A DNA stretch of 64,000 nucleotides from Branchipolynoe longqiensis (Eukaryota > Annelida > Polychaeta > Phyllodocida > Polynoidae), in contig CM059186.1 in assembly GCA_030323885.1 (NCBI GenBank), positions 170,547,230 to 170,611,229 of the forward strand, in the 5' to 3' direction. The translations under genes and the position numbers were made by a program. Shown in pieces: positions 9,184-21,029 of the stretch (position 1 is the first letter of the stretch; every line of letters starts with the position of its first letter). The notes beneath the pieces were generated by a model. That model saw only the letters and a list, made by a program, of their open reading frames with translations. It was not told where the DNA came from and made no database searches.

Positions 9184-10158
9184 TGTAAAAATATACGGAT
9201 TTTCGGTTAAGAATTATATATTGGCAGAGAGCATTATTATTCTTTGACGGTGGAGTGGGAACCAGGTTATGTAAACTAAAAGCAATAGAATCCCACTCCC
9301 ATTGTACATGATACTGAGTGATGTGAAATATATGTTATATATGATGATTGGAGTTAATGAAGAGATTTCTTATAAAAGAGACAGTACAGGATTATTGAAA
9401 TGTTTCTCTCTGTGTTCATAAAGCATACAATTGGAGGAAAAGGACAATTTTAATATATATATCTATATACATATCTGTAACTGTATACAACATCCTGTTC
9501 ACCCATGACCACTGGACCGACCCACCTGCCTAATCTGCATATGTATAGAGTGCACCACCTGCAGCTGGTTTGAGTGACAGCCCCGACTGGGGGTGGCCAC
9601 CCACCCAGAGTGTGGGGAGTGGCTGATTGGCTGGCTGGGGAATGTCCGGTCACCTGACTCCCTTGGCATATCCTGACCACACACTAGTCTCAGATAAGTA
9701 ATTATTCAAAAATCTGCTCCAGGTAAGCTGGAGAGAAAGGACTCTACTCCTGGCTCTTGAGTGAGACAGACCTACTCTAGAGCAGGACCCCAGACACTCT
9801 GTCTGATGCTATCCAAATTCACATATTCCAAATCGAGTTGAGTGCAACACCAAAGGGACCTCAGTTCCAAGGGCTGTAGGCACTGCTTCCTATATAGAAG
9901 TAAGGTAATGAGACATAGTGTGGACAACAGGTAAGGAGTGAAGGTGATAGGTCACATGTAGGTGGACAGGGGTTGATGCCAATAAAGCACAACTTATTCA
10001 CTGTTCATCTGTGTGACTTGTTTTCCTTTCTCTTTTAAGTACTGGTTCCAGAGTTGGTTATATTGATTTAGGATGATTGCATCACAGGTGAAATGAAGGG
10101 GAAGAGTTTTGTAGTTGCATGGGGTGCTCACAGCGGCCGAGCAGACTCATGTTTCTAT
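9184..10158. other. No gene seen
   Basis: No SINE, LINE or satellite was recognised. Short open frames near 9450-9684 lack coding character. An AATAAA occurs near 9981 without any associated ORF. Confidence 0.5.
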
Positions 10159-13100
10159 AATTGGACTGTGCAGCTTTAAATGCTAACCATGTCTGGTGGT
10201 TTTGACAATGTGATGCTTTCAGTGGACTATGCAGCTTTAAATGGTAACTACGTCTGGTGGTTTTGACAATGTGATGCCTTCATCGGACTATGCAGCTTTA
10301 AATGCTAACTAAGTCTGGTGGTTTTGACAATGTGATGCTTTCATTGGACTATGCAGCTTTAAATGCTAACTAAGTCTGGTGGTTTTGACAATGTGATGCT
10401 TTCATTGGACTATGCAGCTTTAAATGGTAACTAAGTCTGGTGGTTTTGACAATGTGATGCCTTCATCTGACTGTACAGCTTTAAATGCTAACTAAGTCTG
10501 GTGGTTTTGACAATGTGATGCTTTCATCGGACTATGCAGCTTTAAATGGTAACTAAGTCTGGTGGTTTTGACAATGTGATGCTTTCATCGGACTATGCAG
10601 CTTTAAATGCTAACTAAGTCTGGTGGTTTTGACAATGTGATGCTTTCATTGGACTATGCAGCTTTAAATGCTAACTAAGTCTGGTGGTTTTGACAATGTG
10701 ATGCTTTCATCGGACTATGCAGCTTTAAATGCTAACTAAGTCTGGTGGTTTTGACAATGTGATGCCTTCATCTGACTGTACAGCTTTACATGCTAACTAA
10801 GTCTGGTGGTTTTGACAATGTGATGCTTTCAGTGGACTATGCAGCTTTAAATGGTAACTACGTCTGGTGGTTTTGACAATGTGATGCTTTCATCGGACTA
10901 TGCAGCTTTAAATGCTAACTAAGTCTGGTGGTTTTGACAATGTGATGCTTTCATCGGACTATGCAGCTTTAAATGCTAACTAAGTCTGGTGGTTTTGACA
11001 ATGTGATGCCTTTCATCGGACTATGCAGCTTTAAATGCTAACTAAGTCTGGTGGTTTTGACAATGTGATGCTTTCATTGGACTATGCAGCTTTAAATGCT
11101 AACTAAGTCTGGTGGTTTTGACAATGTGATGCTTTCATCGGACTATGCAGCTTTAAATGCTAACTAAGTCTGGTGGTTTTGACAATGTGATGCTTTCATC
11201 GGACTATGCAGCTTTAAATGCTAACTAAGTCTGGTGGTTTTGACAATGTGATGCTTTCATCGGACTATGCAGCTTTAAATGCTAACTAAGTCTGGTGGTT
11301 TTGACAATGTGATGCTTTCATCGGACTATGCAGCTTTAAATGCTAACTAAGTCTGGTGGTTTTGACAATGTGATGCTTTCATCGGACTATGCAGCTTTAA
11401 ATGCTAACTAAGTCTGGTGGTTTTGACAATGTGATGCTTTCATCGGACTATGCAGCTTTAAATGCTAACTAAGTCTGGTGGTTTTGACAATGTGATGCTT
11501 TCATCGGACTATGCAGCTTTAAATGCTAACTACGTCTGGTGGTTTTGACAATGTGATGCTTTCATCGGACTATGCAGCTTTAAATGCTAACTAAGTCTGG
11601 TGGTTTTGACAATGTGATGCTTTCATTGGACTATGCAGCTTTAAATGCTAACTAAGTCTGGTGGTTTTGACAATGTGATGCTTTCATCGGACTATGCAGC
11701 TTTAAATGCTAACTAAGTCTGGTGGTTTTGACAATGTGATGCTTTCATTGGACAATGCAGCTTTAAATGCTAACTAAGTCTGGTGGTTTTGACAATGTGA
11801 TGCTTTCATTGGACTATGCAGCTTTAAATGCTAACTAAGTCTGGTGGTTTTGACAATGTGATGCTTTCATTGGACTATGCAGCTTTAAATGCTAACTAAG
11901 TCTGGTGGTTTTGACAATGTGATGCTTTCATCGGACTATGCAGCTTTAAATGCTAACTAAGTCTGGTGGTTTTGACAATGTGATGCTTTCATTGGACTAT
12001 GCAGCTTTAAATGCTAACTAAGTCTGGTGGTTTTGACAATGTGATGCTTTCATTGGACTATGCAGCTTTAAATGCTAACTAAGTCTGGTGGTTTTGACAA
12101 TGTGATGCTTTCATCGGACTATGCAGCTTTAAATGCTAACTAAGTCTGGTGGTTTTGACAATGTGATGCTTTCATTGGACTATGCAGCTTTAAATGCTAA
12201 CTAAGTCTGGTGGTTTTGACAATGTGATGCTTTCATCGGACTATGCAGCTTTAAATGCTAACTAAGTCTGGTGGTTTTGACAATGTGATGCTTTCATTGG
12301 ACTATGCAGCTTTAAATGCTAACTAAGTCTGGTGGTTTTGACAATGTGATGCTTTCATTGGACTATGCAGCTTTAAATGCTAACTAGGTCTGGTGGTTTT
12401 GACAATGTGATGCTTTCATTGGACTATGCAGCTTTAAATGCTAACTAAGTCTGGTGGTTTTGACAATGTGATGCTTTCATTGGACTATGCAGCTTTAAAT
12501 GCTAACTAAGTCTGGTGGTTTTGACAATGTGATGCTTACATCGGACTATGCAGCTTTAAATGCTAACTAGGTCTCGTGGTTTTGACAATGTGATGCTTTC
12601 ATCGGACTATGCAGCTTTAAATGCTAACTAAGTCTGGTGGTTTGACAATGTGATGCTTTCATCAGACTGTGCAGCTTTAAATGCTAACTAGGTCTGGTGG
12701 TTTTGACAATGTGATGCTTTCATCGGACTATGCAGCTTTAAATGCTAACTAAGTCTGGTGGTTTTGACAATGTGATGCTTTCATTGGACTATGCAGCTTT
12801 AAATGCTAACTAAGTCTGGTGGTTTTGACAATGTGATGCTTTCATCGGACTATGCAGCTTTAAATGCTAACTAAGTCTGGTGGTTTTGACAATGTGATGC
12901 TTTCATTGGACTATGCAGCTTTAAATGCTAACTAAGTCTGGTGGTTTTGACAATGTGATGCTTTCATCGGACTGTGCAGCTTTAAATGCTAACTAAGTCT
13001 GGTGGTTTTGACAATGTGATGCTTTCATCGGACTATGCAGCTTTAAATGCTAACTAAGTCTGGTGGTTTTGACAATGTGATGCCTTCATCTGACTATACA

Positions 13101-13176
13101 GCTTTACATGCTAACTAAGTCTGGTGGTTTGACAATGTGATGCCTTCATCGGACTATGCGGCTTTAAATGCTAAGT
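10159..13176 (+). repeat. 61-bp satellite array, about 49 monomers
   Basis: Near-identical 61-bp head-to-tail units containing GTCTGGTGGTTTTGACAATG, TGATGCTTTCATCGGACTAT and GCAGCTTTAAATGCTAACTA. Main variants are TCATCGG against TCATTGG, rare CAGTGG, and a CCTTCATCTGACT type near 10460, 10765 and 13082. Edge units are the most diverged, as is typical of arrays homogenised from the centre. A few units have one-base indels (11010, 12640). Confidence 0.97.
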
Positions 13177-13984
13177 CACATAGTCCCCTGTAAATGTGGT
13201 GCCCCCTGGAGTGTGTGATCGTCGTCTAGTGGCAGAATGTCTAAATGGAATGTGGTTGATGATCTAGGGTGTGTGTGTGTGTGTGTGTTAGGGTGGGTGC
13301 TCAAAGTTGTAGTGCCCCAATGGCAATGGCAAAGAGGTAAGGTTGTGGGGGGCGTGGGGTGCAGGGTGTGGAGGGGGGGCTGCAAAGCTGGCGAGAAAGA
13401 CTGCCTTGGGACTCATTGGGAGCAAGGATACAGGATACAGGATTCGGGGGGGGGGGGGAGTGCTCCCGCAACACTGTCTCTGGGACAGGGCTACTAAAGA
13501 ACCCATTAGACAAAGTGTTGGGAAGCTGAATTATGGATATATCCAGATGAATTTGCACTTTAGCGTTCTAAATATATGGGTCAGATTGTTATCTATCATC
13601 GCCCGCTACTTTTGGCGTGAATAATCAATGAAATCGTCTATATTTCCGGACATTAAAACACGAATCGAGAGCATTCTTGAGTTGCCATATTGTGGGTCTT
13701 GTTCCTTCTCTCCCATTTCAACAACTCTAGTTCCAAATAGATAAACAATAGATGCTGGAATCAGGAGCTCCACCTTTTATTCACAGTTGATTCATAACAA
13801 ATGAGTTTTTGCTTGGATTTATGCATTGCAGTCATTCACCACTAACTGTATCCAGGGTGAATACTTTATCTAGGGTGGGGGCTGATATCTCGAAGGGGTT
13901 GATGCTAACATTTGTTGTTGCTGTTACATTCGTTGATTAAGTAGCAGAAATTTCAATCGTAGACAACGGGTCTTCCTCATTTCA
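13177..13984. other. No gene; GT and G runs
   Basis: A GT dinucleotide run at 13268-13288, G-runs near 13340-13380 and 13446-13459, otherwise unique-looking sequence with no supported gene. Confidence 0.55.
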
Positions 13985-14115
13985 CTGCTATGTGCCCTAT
14001 CCTAGTAATATCAAGCATCAGGCTAGAAAGTGACAAGCATAATTTTTTAAGTTATATCTTTTACTCGGCCAGGGTTTGAATTAAACCCCGGAGTGGGCGC
14101 TAAAGTCTTTCGGGC
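13985..14115 (-). mobile_element. SINE-B fragment, old
   Basis: Diverged match to the SINE-B middle and head (TGCCCTATCCTAGTAATATC, ACTCGGCCAGGGTTTGAATT). Confidence 0.6.
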
Positions 14116-15130
14116 ATCCTCTCTGGGTTACTGAACACTGCGGAAGCGAGATCAAAGATTCACCCCATACTTGCATTAGCGGTGAAGAACAATCAATTAG
14201 AAAAAGTGCTGAAAGGCTGGGTAAATGAAATGAACACATAAATTCTCAATTTAAGAAGCAAAACATATTTTCTACATATATCGGAATATTTACCCGCTAC
14301 ATTTGATTTGAACAATATAATAAACCATATAGTTTAATAGACTTTAAAAGTCATATCGACTGCATGTTATGGTCGCCATCTTGTTTTATGTGCATTCTCT
14401 CCAATTTCACCATTGGATACTGGAACCAGGATTCCACTTCCTGTTCCATACTAAAGCAATTTTCGCCCGTATTTAGACTACCTGGTTATTCACCCCAACT
14501 GCAAGTACTGGGTGAATCTTTTATCAACGCGGATGCGTGAGGGTAGGTGAGGTGGCAGTGGGAGGCCAGTCCACTGAGATTGGATGGGATTTGAACAGTA
14601 GCGTAAGAGTTAGGCTGAGCCTATCTAGTCTCAAAACCCATTTTAGAAGCCTGAATTTAGGCTTTCAGGCCAGATTCCATTAACGTGCGTTACGTCACGA
14701 AATGTGTCACGTGACACGCGATATGTGTCACGTGACATGCCAAGTGCATGATGTGTAAGTGGCATATAAGTCTATAAGATTGCATATACTGTAAAATTTC
14801 TTGAAATCGACTGACCCATCGGACTGACTTTAAATGGTCCATTTATGAGGTGAGAGGTTTAGGGAGGTTTTCATTTTGTTGCAATGTTATTGTATGGGGG
14901 GGGGGGTGATCTTTTGGGACCCAAATAAAGCAATCGACATAGGGGAGTGGTGGATCTGTCGAGGTGGTCGGCTAGAGGTTTTACTGTATTTCAAAACCTA
15001 AACACTTTGATCCTACATATCCAACTTAGATACTGCTGCAATCATTAAGCATTTAGTACAGTTTGGTGTTCCTGTGCTATTCTTCTATGCTCACCAACAG
15101 GTACACAATACCTATTATATGAGGTATAGA
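14116..15130. other. No gene; CACGTG palindrome pair and a dispersed-repeat fragment
   Basis: Two palindromes GTGTCACGTGACA(C) at 14704-14717 and 14725-14737 contain E-box-like CACGTG. A G-run is at 14897-14906. 14995-15090 is an inverted copy of the dispersed repeat at 1676. No coding sequence is supported. Confidence 0.55.
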
Positions 15131-15600
15131 GTATTTATACGAATATTGTTTTGTATGTAATTATCCTGCATCTATTATTATTGTTATTAATTGTTATTAT
15201 TATTATTAAGATAACACCAACACTACAGCTGGCCAGCATTGAAAACAAGCCTGGGTACCTGGGCTCACATGCTATGGACAATATAAATACAGCCTCAATA
15301 AAAAATAAATGAAAAGAATAAAAAAGAATTGTCACCATTACTCCTGCAGCCATATTAATTTGTCATGTTTTCAGTTAAAATATTCTCAAAGTTAACCTTT
15401 GAAGATAAAAGTTACTTCCACCTAATGTAATGTAGATTATAATGATTGACCTAATATAGTTGTCCATAATAATAGATATATGAGATATATATATAATCAA
15501 ATAAAGAATCTTATCCCAGCCTCGGCTCTAATTCTCCTCTTTGTAAGCATAGCCTATATATATATATATAATATCTAATTTACCTACATAATGACATAAG
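15131..15600. repeat. AT-rich low-complexity sequence
   Basis: ATT repeats around 15170-15210 and TA runs near 15485 and 15556-15570. Confidence 0.65.
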
Positions 15601-16033
15601 AGGAAGACATGACAGTGGGTGGGAGTGTATTTTTTCTTTAGGCGTAGTCAGTGGTGGTTACAGTGTGAAGCGGGTGGTGGCGCCACCATCACAGCTGAGG
15701 TTGGCGAGCAGTAGATGACTAGTCGAATCTCCATCAGTCCACAAACTGAGTGAGTAATGGGGGAAAGGAGGGATGTTCCGGGTTATTATACTCGTATAAA
15801 TCTTATTCAGCATATATATGTATACATATCACAAACTCAAAACGAATACTTACGCGCATTACTGGTTGTTATTATTATTATGATAGATCTATGTCATGCA
15901 TAATGTCAGAATGTACACTAGATGTCTTATCTGTTTAAATATCCGTGATTAATTCTGTGATGAAGATATTACATTAGACAGTACTTATATATAAGGTGAT
16001 CTCACTGTGGTTAGGCTCTGCATTAATAATAAT
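15601..16033. other. Nothing recognised
   Basis: No gene or repeat assigned; short ATT run near 15870. Confidence 0.45.
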
Positions 16034-16213
16034 AGTGTCATGGGGGTGATGCAAATGGGAAATATTGCGCCTAGAGCGGGACTCGAACCACATCTCTTTG
16101 CATTCCAGGCCAGTGTGCTAACCATTACACCACCTAGGCTCCCTGATGTCACCGCACTACCCACGTCTACCTATCTATGTGGCTCATTGCCTCAGATGTC
16201 AGTGCAGACCACT
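16034..16213 (-). mobile_element. SINE-A copy
   Basis: Single complete SINE-A on the minus strand, from the tail (TCATGGGGGTGATG) to the leader (CAGTGCAGACCACTAC). The tRNA-like module is at 16069-16139. It abuts the MITE starting at 16218. Confidence 0.88.
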
Positions 16214-16217
16214 ACAA

Positions 16218-16578
16218 TAGACCCCTTTCAATGTTTATAAACATTATGTATGCGCATGCACCTTGGCTGCAGAAGGAATGCACATTGCCATTGAGTTTAC
16301 TGGTACGCGAGGTGCAAAACGTCTATTTCATTCAAAATTAATAGAAATGCAGAACCCTAACCATATAAATTTAATATAATCTCTTCGTTGAATGTGTTTT
16401 CTATGTGTGTTCCAATCAGTTTGTTTCTAGCTGGTGTGGTTTTAGAGATATCTCACTTTTTCTGTATCAAGATTGCTCACTGCCATCAAGTTTGTAGTGT
16501 GACCCGATGTTGTCCTGCAGCCAAGCTGTGTGCTCACTGACCTAAATACCTATGCTGACGTAATATGAAATAGGTCTA
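16218..16578. mobile_element. MITE-like element with TA-flanked inverted ends
   Basis: The ends TAGACCCCTTTCA (16218) and TGAAATAGGTCTA (16566-16578) are inverted repeats with two mismatches, and both carry an outer TA. Body sequence is shared in inverted orientation with 40312-40875, which has the same ends. There is no ORF; it is a probable non-autonomous DNA transposon, superfamily not assigned. Confidence 0.7.
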
Positions 16579-16590
16579 TAGGATAGCAGT

Positions 16591-16782
16591 GGATAGGGCA
16601 ACGACTGGTTGGCTCAGTGTCGGGATAATGTGACTTCGTTGATATCAGGTCATGGTGCTAGCGGCCTGGTCTTCCAGTGGGGCAACACTATAAAGACGCC
16701 ATAAGTGTGTACTGTCACAAGTCGGTACCCGTCCTGATATGACCTTAGATGGTGCCAGGACGTAAAACTCCAAAAACCAAAC
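16591..16782 (+). mobile_element. SINE-B 3' body fragment
   Basis: Matches the body from GGATAGGGCAACGACTGGTT to the terminal GCCAGGACGTAAAACTCC; the tRNA-like head is missing. Confidence 0.8.
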
Positions 16783-16859
16783 ACTGTGGTTATAGCTAGA
16801 TGAGGAAGGCTTGTCGAAAATTGTTAAATCAACATATTAGTCTTTATTTTATCTGTTGA

Positions 16860-17475
16860 TGATGGGGGTGGGAGGCAGGTAGATGGGTGGTGGGTGGTGG
16901 GTGGTGGGTGGTGGGTGGTGAGGTGGGTGGTGGAGTTGGTAGGGGTTGTGGGGTGGTGGGAGTTGTTACGGGTGATAGGGCCACTAGGGGCAGTGGGAGT
17001 AGTGGGAGTAGAGGTGGTTGCTGGGATGGTGGGGTGGTAGAGTTGGTGGGGGCCAGAAGTGGTATGGTGCTGATGGCAGCAGTGGAGAGGGGTGGTGGGG
17101 TGGTGAGAGGGGTGGTGACGGGTGGTTAGAAGGGTGATCGGGGTGGCTAGAGGGGTGATGGGGGTGGTTAGAGGGGTGGTGGGGTGGTGAGAGGGGTGGT
17201 GGGGTGGTGGGGTGGTGAGAGGGGTGGTGGGGTGGTGGGGTGGTGGGGTGGTGGGGTGATAGAGTTGCTGGGGGTGGAAGTGGTAGGGTGCTGATGGGAG
17301 TAATGGAGAGGGATGGTAGGGTAGTGAGAGGGGTAGTGGGGGTGGTTAGAGGGGTGGTGGGATGGTGGGGTGGTACAGTTGGTGGGGGTAGTGGAGAGGG
17401 GTGGTTGGGTGATGGGGGGCGATAAAGGTGGTTTGAGGGGTGGTGGGTGAGTAGGAGTGGTGGGGTGTCGGTATA
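16860..17475 (+). repeat. GGTGG-rich minisatellite
   Basis: Irregular repeats of GGTGGTGGGGTGGTGAGAGG, strongly G-rich on the plus strand. Open frames here are proline- or glycine-rich artefacts. Confidence 0.85.
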
Positions 17476-17485
17476 TGGTAGTAGG

Positions 17486-17800
17486 TTGGTTGTTGGAGTT
17501 TTACGTCCTGGCAACATCTAAGGTCATACCAGGACGTGTAACAACTCGTGAGAGTGTGCACTCATGGTGACTTTATAGTCCTGCCCCACTGGGAAATCAG
17601 GCCACCGTCACCATGACCTGATATCCCACCCAGTCACATTATTCTGACACTGTGCTAACCAGTCCCTGGCCTATCCTATTAATGCAGAGTGCCAGGCTAG
17701 GAAACAACAAGTATCAATTTGATAAGTCCTTGGTTTGACTCGAATGGGAATCGAACTCCCGATCTCCCACACGCGAGGCCCGCGCTCTACTGATTCGGCC
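17486..17800 (-). mobile_element. SINE-B copy, full length
   Basis: Complete reverse copy from GTTGGAGTTTTACGTCCTGG to the head end ACTGATTCGGCC, with B box complement GGAATCGAACTCC. Confidence 0.87.
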
Positions 17801-18117
17801 CCCCTCCCCGCCCCCCTCTCTGGTGGGTGAGCATGGGGGGGGGGTGAAGGGGGGGGGGATAAGGGGGCTGAGTTCATGAGACAGAACCTGCGACGTGTCG
17901 AGTATTCCCGAAGCAGTTGGCGAACTTAAATGAGATTTAAGTGGCGATAAGTGGAGGGTGTGTTTGGTGGATGGGTGGGTGTGGGGGGCGTGTTACGTGA
18001 GGAGGTAATTAGGGCTGGTACAGATGGTTAAGTGGCAGTCAATTCAAGGGGGACTGGTGGGACTGACGAGCTGGGATGTGGAGAACAGCAAGTAAACCAG
18101 AAGGAGTGAGTGGTTTT
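17801..18117. other. No gene; C and G runs
   Basis: C- and G-runs to about 17870, then unique-looking sequence. Confidence 0.5.
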
Positions 18118-18907
18118 GTGTGAGGCGAGGTGAGGCGAGGCGAGGCGAGGCGAGGTGAGGTGAGGCGAGGTGAGGTGAGGTGAGGCGAGGAGAGGTGAGG
18201 TGAGGCGAGGTGAGGTGAGGCGAGGAGAGGTGAGGCGAGGGGAGGTGAGGTGAGGTGAGGTGGGCTGAGGAGAGGTGAGGCGAGGCAAGGAGGGGTGGGG
18301 TGGGGTGAGGAGAGGTGAGGTGAGGCGAGGCGAGGTGAGGGGAGGTGAGGTGAGGCGAGGTGGGGTGAGGAGAGGTGAGGTGAGGTGAGGGGAGGTGAGG
18401 TGGGATGAGGAGAGGTGAGGCGAGGCAAGGAGAGGTGGGGTGGGGTGAGGTGGGCTGAGGTGAGGCGAAGAGAGGTGAGGGGAGGGAAGGTGAGGTGAGG
18501 AGTGGTGAGGCAAGGAGAGGTGAATAGAGGAGAGGTGAGGCGAGGCGAGGTAAGGTGAGGCGGGGCGAGGTGAGGCAAGGCCAGGCGAGATGAGGTGAAG
18601 CGAGGCGAGGAGAGGAGAGGTGAGGTGAGGGGAAGTTAGGCGAGGAGAGGTGAGGGGAGGCGAGGCGAGGTGAGGTGTGGTGAGGTGAAGTGAGGTGAAG
18701 AGAGGTGAGGCAAGGAGAGGTGAGGGGAGGGGAGGTTAGGTGGGGTGAGGAGAGGTGAGGCAAGGCGAGGCACGGAGAGGTGAGGTGAGGTGAGGCGAGG
18801 CGAGGTGAGGGGAGGAGAGGTGAGGCGAGGAGAGGTGAGGTGAGGCGAGGCGAGGAGAGGTGAGGCGAGGCGAGGCAAGGCAAGACAAGGCGAGGCGAGG
18901 CGAGGCA
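18118..18907 (+). repeat. GAGGY pentanucleotide array, about 0.8 kb
   Basis: Continuous TGAGG/CGAGG/AGAGG units. Purine-rich on the plus strand, so the minus strand gives long Ser/Pro/Leu pseudo-ORFs in all frames. Confidence 0.95.
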
Positions 18908-19374
18908 TGTTAATTTCAAATTATTACTTATATATTTGGTGTTTCCAATAGATTTAATTATGAGCATTTCTTTTCCCTTTTAAACAACAATTTGAGTGAA
19001 AACCAAAATGGCGGATTTAGTAAACAACACAGGATGCAGAGTGCTTTATTGTAGAATATATCAGTGCAATATTGAACTCATATTGGGTTAGTGGGTTTGT
19101 AATTATGTGTAAATCTGATATATTTGATACTCTATCAATTGTAGCCACCAGAGCACATTATCTATTAACACAAGAACATACACGCATGTTATCCCTTACC
19201 AAGAGGTTCACTAAACTAGTTCATCAAATCCCTACCAAAGACTCGGATTTAATCTGCATTGAATTCTACTTGCAGACTAACTTTATATATTCACCGTGTG
19301 TTTTAATAGAAATTTACACTAATCTTTCCACTGACAATATCAAATGTACACCTTGTTATCTCACAATTCTGTTG
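18908..19374. other. Nothing recognised
   Basis: AT-rich, unique-looking. An open frame at 19072-19395 has no recognisable domain and runs into the MITE at 19382, so it is not called. Confidence 0.45.
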
Positions 19375-19381
19375 GTTAAAG

Positions 19382-19754
19382 CAAAGACCCTATAATACTA
19401 AGACGGCTCACTCAGCCTTTACTGTGTAATCAAAATGATCAAACCCACCACTTGGTGCGCTGGCTGTTCTCTTGGTTAAACAGGTGCTATATTATATGTA
19501 TAAATGTATATATGAATGTGAAAGATGGGTGATGATGGCGATGATGATGATGCTGATGTGTATTTGTTCATAGCAATTTCATATTGATGTGTATTCATAC
19601 TTACCTATCTCATGTATAATACAATTGTATGTGTTTACATGTGAAACACCAACCAGCAGCCGGCTGATCAAACCCACCACAGGGTGGCACTGAGAAATTT
19701 ACATTACCATGGGAGAGATAGGGAGTGAGCCGTCTTAGTATTATAGGGTCTTTG
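19382..19754. mobile_element. MITE with perfect 31-bp inverted ends and 7-bp duplication
   Basis: AAAGACCCTATAATACTAAG and the following bases to CACTC (19383-19413) are the exact reverse complement of 19723-19753; the outermost C and G also pair. The flanks carry GTTAAAG at 19375-19381 and 19755-19761. Inside, GATCAAACCCACCAC appears twice in direct orientation. No ORF. The 7-bp duplication does not by itself define a superfamily. Confidence 0.88.
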
Positions 19755-19761
19755 GTTAAAG

Positions 19762-20263
19762 GCATACATATTCTTTCTCTTCTTTGTAGCAAGCTTTTGT
19801 TTATTTTAGACTATATTATATATGTGGATGAATGTGACATAATATCGCCAGTAGACCAGTGCCTCGGTGTTGACAAAATACCTTTACTCACTGAATAAAA
19901 ATGATCATTTACCAAAATAAAGTGTGAATTGTGCGTGATTCGCAGTGTATTAGTGCCTAGAATTCTAGTGTTTAGTTAGAAATAACTTTTCACACCCAAC
20001 TTGCCTTCCCTGCACCTTCCTCTCTCCAACCCCTTGGCCAATCAGCCACTCGCCCTCCTGGTTCCCAAGCTTTTCTTACCACTCACTTCTCTACTCACTT
20101 CCACATTCCACTCAGCGACTGGCGTTCACACCTCCTTCACCAATCATCGCCTTGCTCTCTTGTCTCCCAGCCCCCCCCCCCCCCCCCCCCCCCCCCCTCA
20201 TCTCCCACTCACCGCCGGGCCATCTCCCACACCCTCTGTTTCAAGCTCTCCACCCACCCACTC
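19762..20263. other. No gene; SINE-C-like fragment and a C-run
   Basis: 19845-19920 resembles the end of the insert at 2287-2585 (AGACCAGTGCCTCGGTGTTG ... GAATAAA). A run of about 29 C is at 20168-20196. Confidence 0.5.
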
Positions 20264-20266
20264 TTA

Positions 20267-20805
20267 AGCCCTGTTCACATAGACGTTAGTGGACGTAGTT
20301 GAACATAGGTGAACGTAGTGGAAGCTGACGTGGGTCAAGCGTGGTGTATGTTTGTTAAACTACGTTGAAATATGCTAAGGTGCAGCATCTTTTGCCACCG
20401 AATGATACAGATAAATACATCACAGTATGGATGCCGGTACGTTCAACTACGTTCAACTACGTTAGCCTCCACTACGTTCAAGTACCTTCAACTATGTACA
20501 CTAAGGGCTATGTGACCATGGCATGTGCGACGTGGAATGGCCATGGTTTTGTGCGAGTCAAAGTACACTACAGTACGCTACAGTACATTAAGAAGTACGT
20601 TCTACTACGTTTGAAATTCAGCCTCTAACGTACCGCTCTTTTGAACATGTCCAAAAATGTAATCGGAGATCACGGCTTATTATTACCTAGTTAACATCAA
20701 GGACAAGTATGGAAGCTGGTACGTTCAACTACGTTCAACTACTTTCAACATCGTTAGCCTCCACTACGTTCACCTACGTCCACTGACGGCTATGTGACCA
20801 GGGCC
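20267..20805. mobile_element. Harbinger-like MITE with TTA target duplication
   Basis: Inverted ends AGCCCTGTTCACATAGACGT (left) and the matching right end beginning GGCCCTGGTCACATAGCCGT (minus strand) are followed by shared GTGGACGTAG. TTA lies directly outside on both sides (20264-20266, 20806-20808), the 3-bp duplication typical of PIF/Harbinger. Many internal TACGTTCAACTACG motifs in both orientations resemble subterminal transposase-binding repeats. No transposase ORF. Confidence 0.82.
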
Positions 20806-20926
20806 TTACCACTGGTCCTCCCTTGCTAGGGCTTAGCTTGCAGCCTGTTCATAAACTCATCGACACCTTTATTTTGTTTGCTGTAAATCAACTTGTCACC
20901 TTCACGTGTTCCTGGTTCGCACTTTG

Positions 20927-20962
20927 TAAATTATATATATATATATATTCATTTATATATAT
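20927..20962. repeat. TA microsatellite
   Basis: TATATATA runs. Confidence 0.7.
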
Positions 20963-21029
20963 ATTAGGGTAGAAAGTGGGATCCAACAAACAACTTGGAA
21001 ACCTTGGCGCCAATGGCGAATTTCCTCGA

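Noticed and set aside
10159..13176. CRISPR-like regular repeat array
   Set aside because: Units are contiguous 61-mers without unique spacers, in a eukaryotic context; it is a satellite. The same applies to 43585-45427.
18028..18967. Long minus-strand ORFs (up to 307 residues)
   Set aside because: They are products of the GAGGY pentanucleotide array; several frames are open at once with Ser/Pro/Leu only.
19072..19395. 107-residue ORF as a host gene
   Set aside because: No recognisable domain, no splice context, and it ends inside the MITE.
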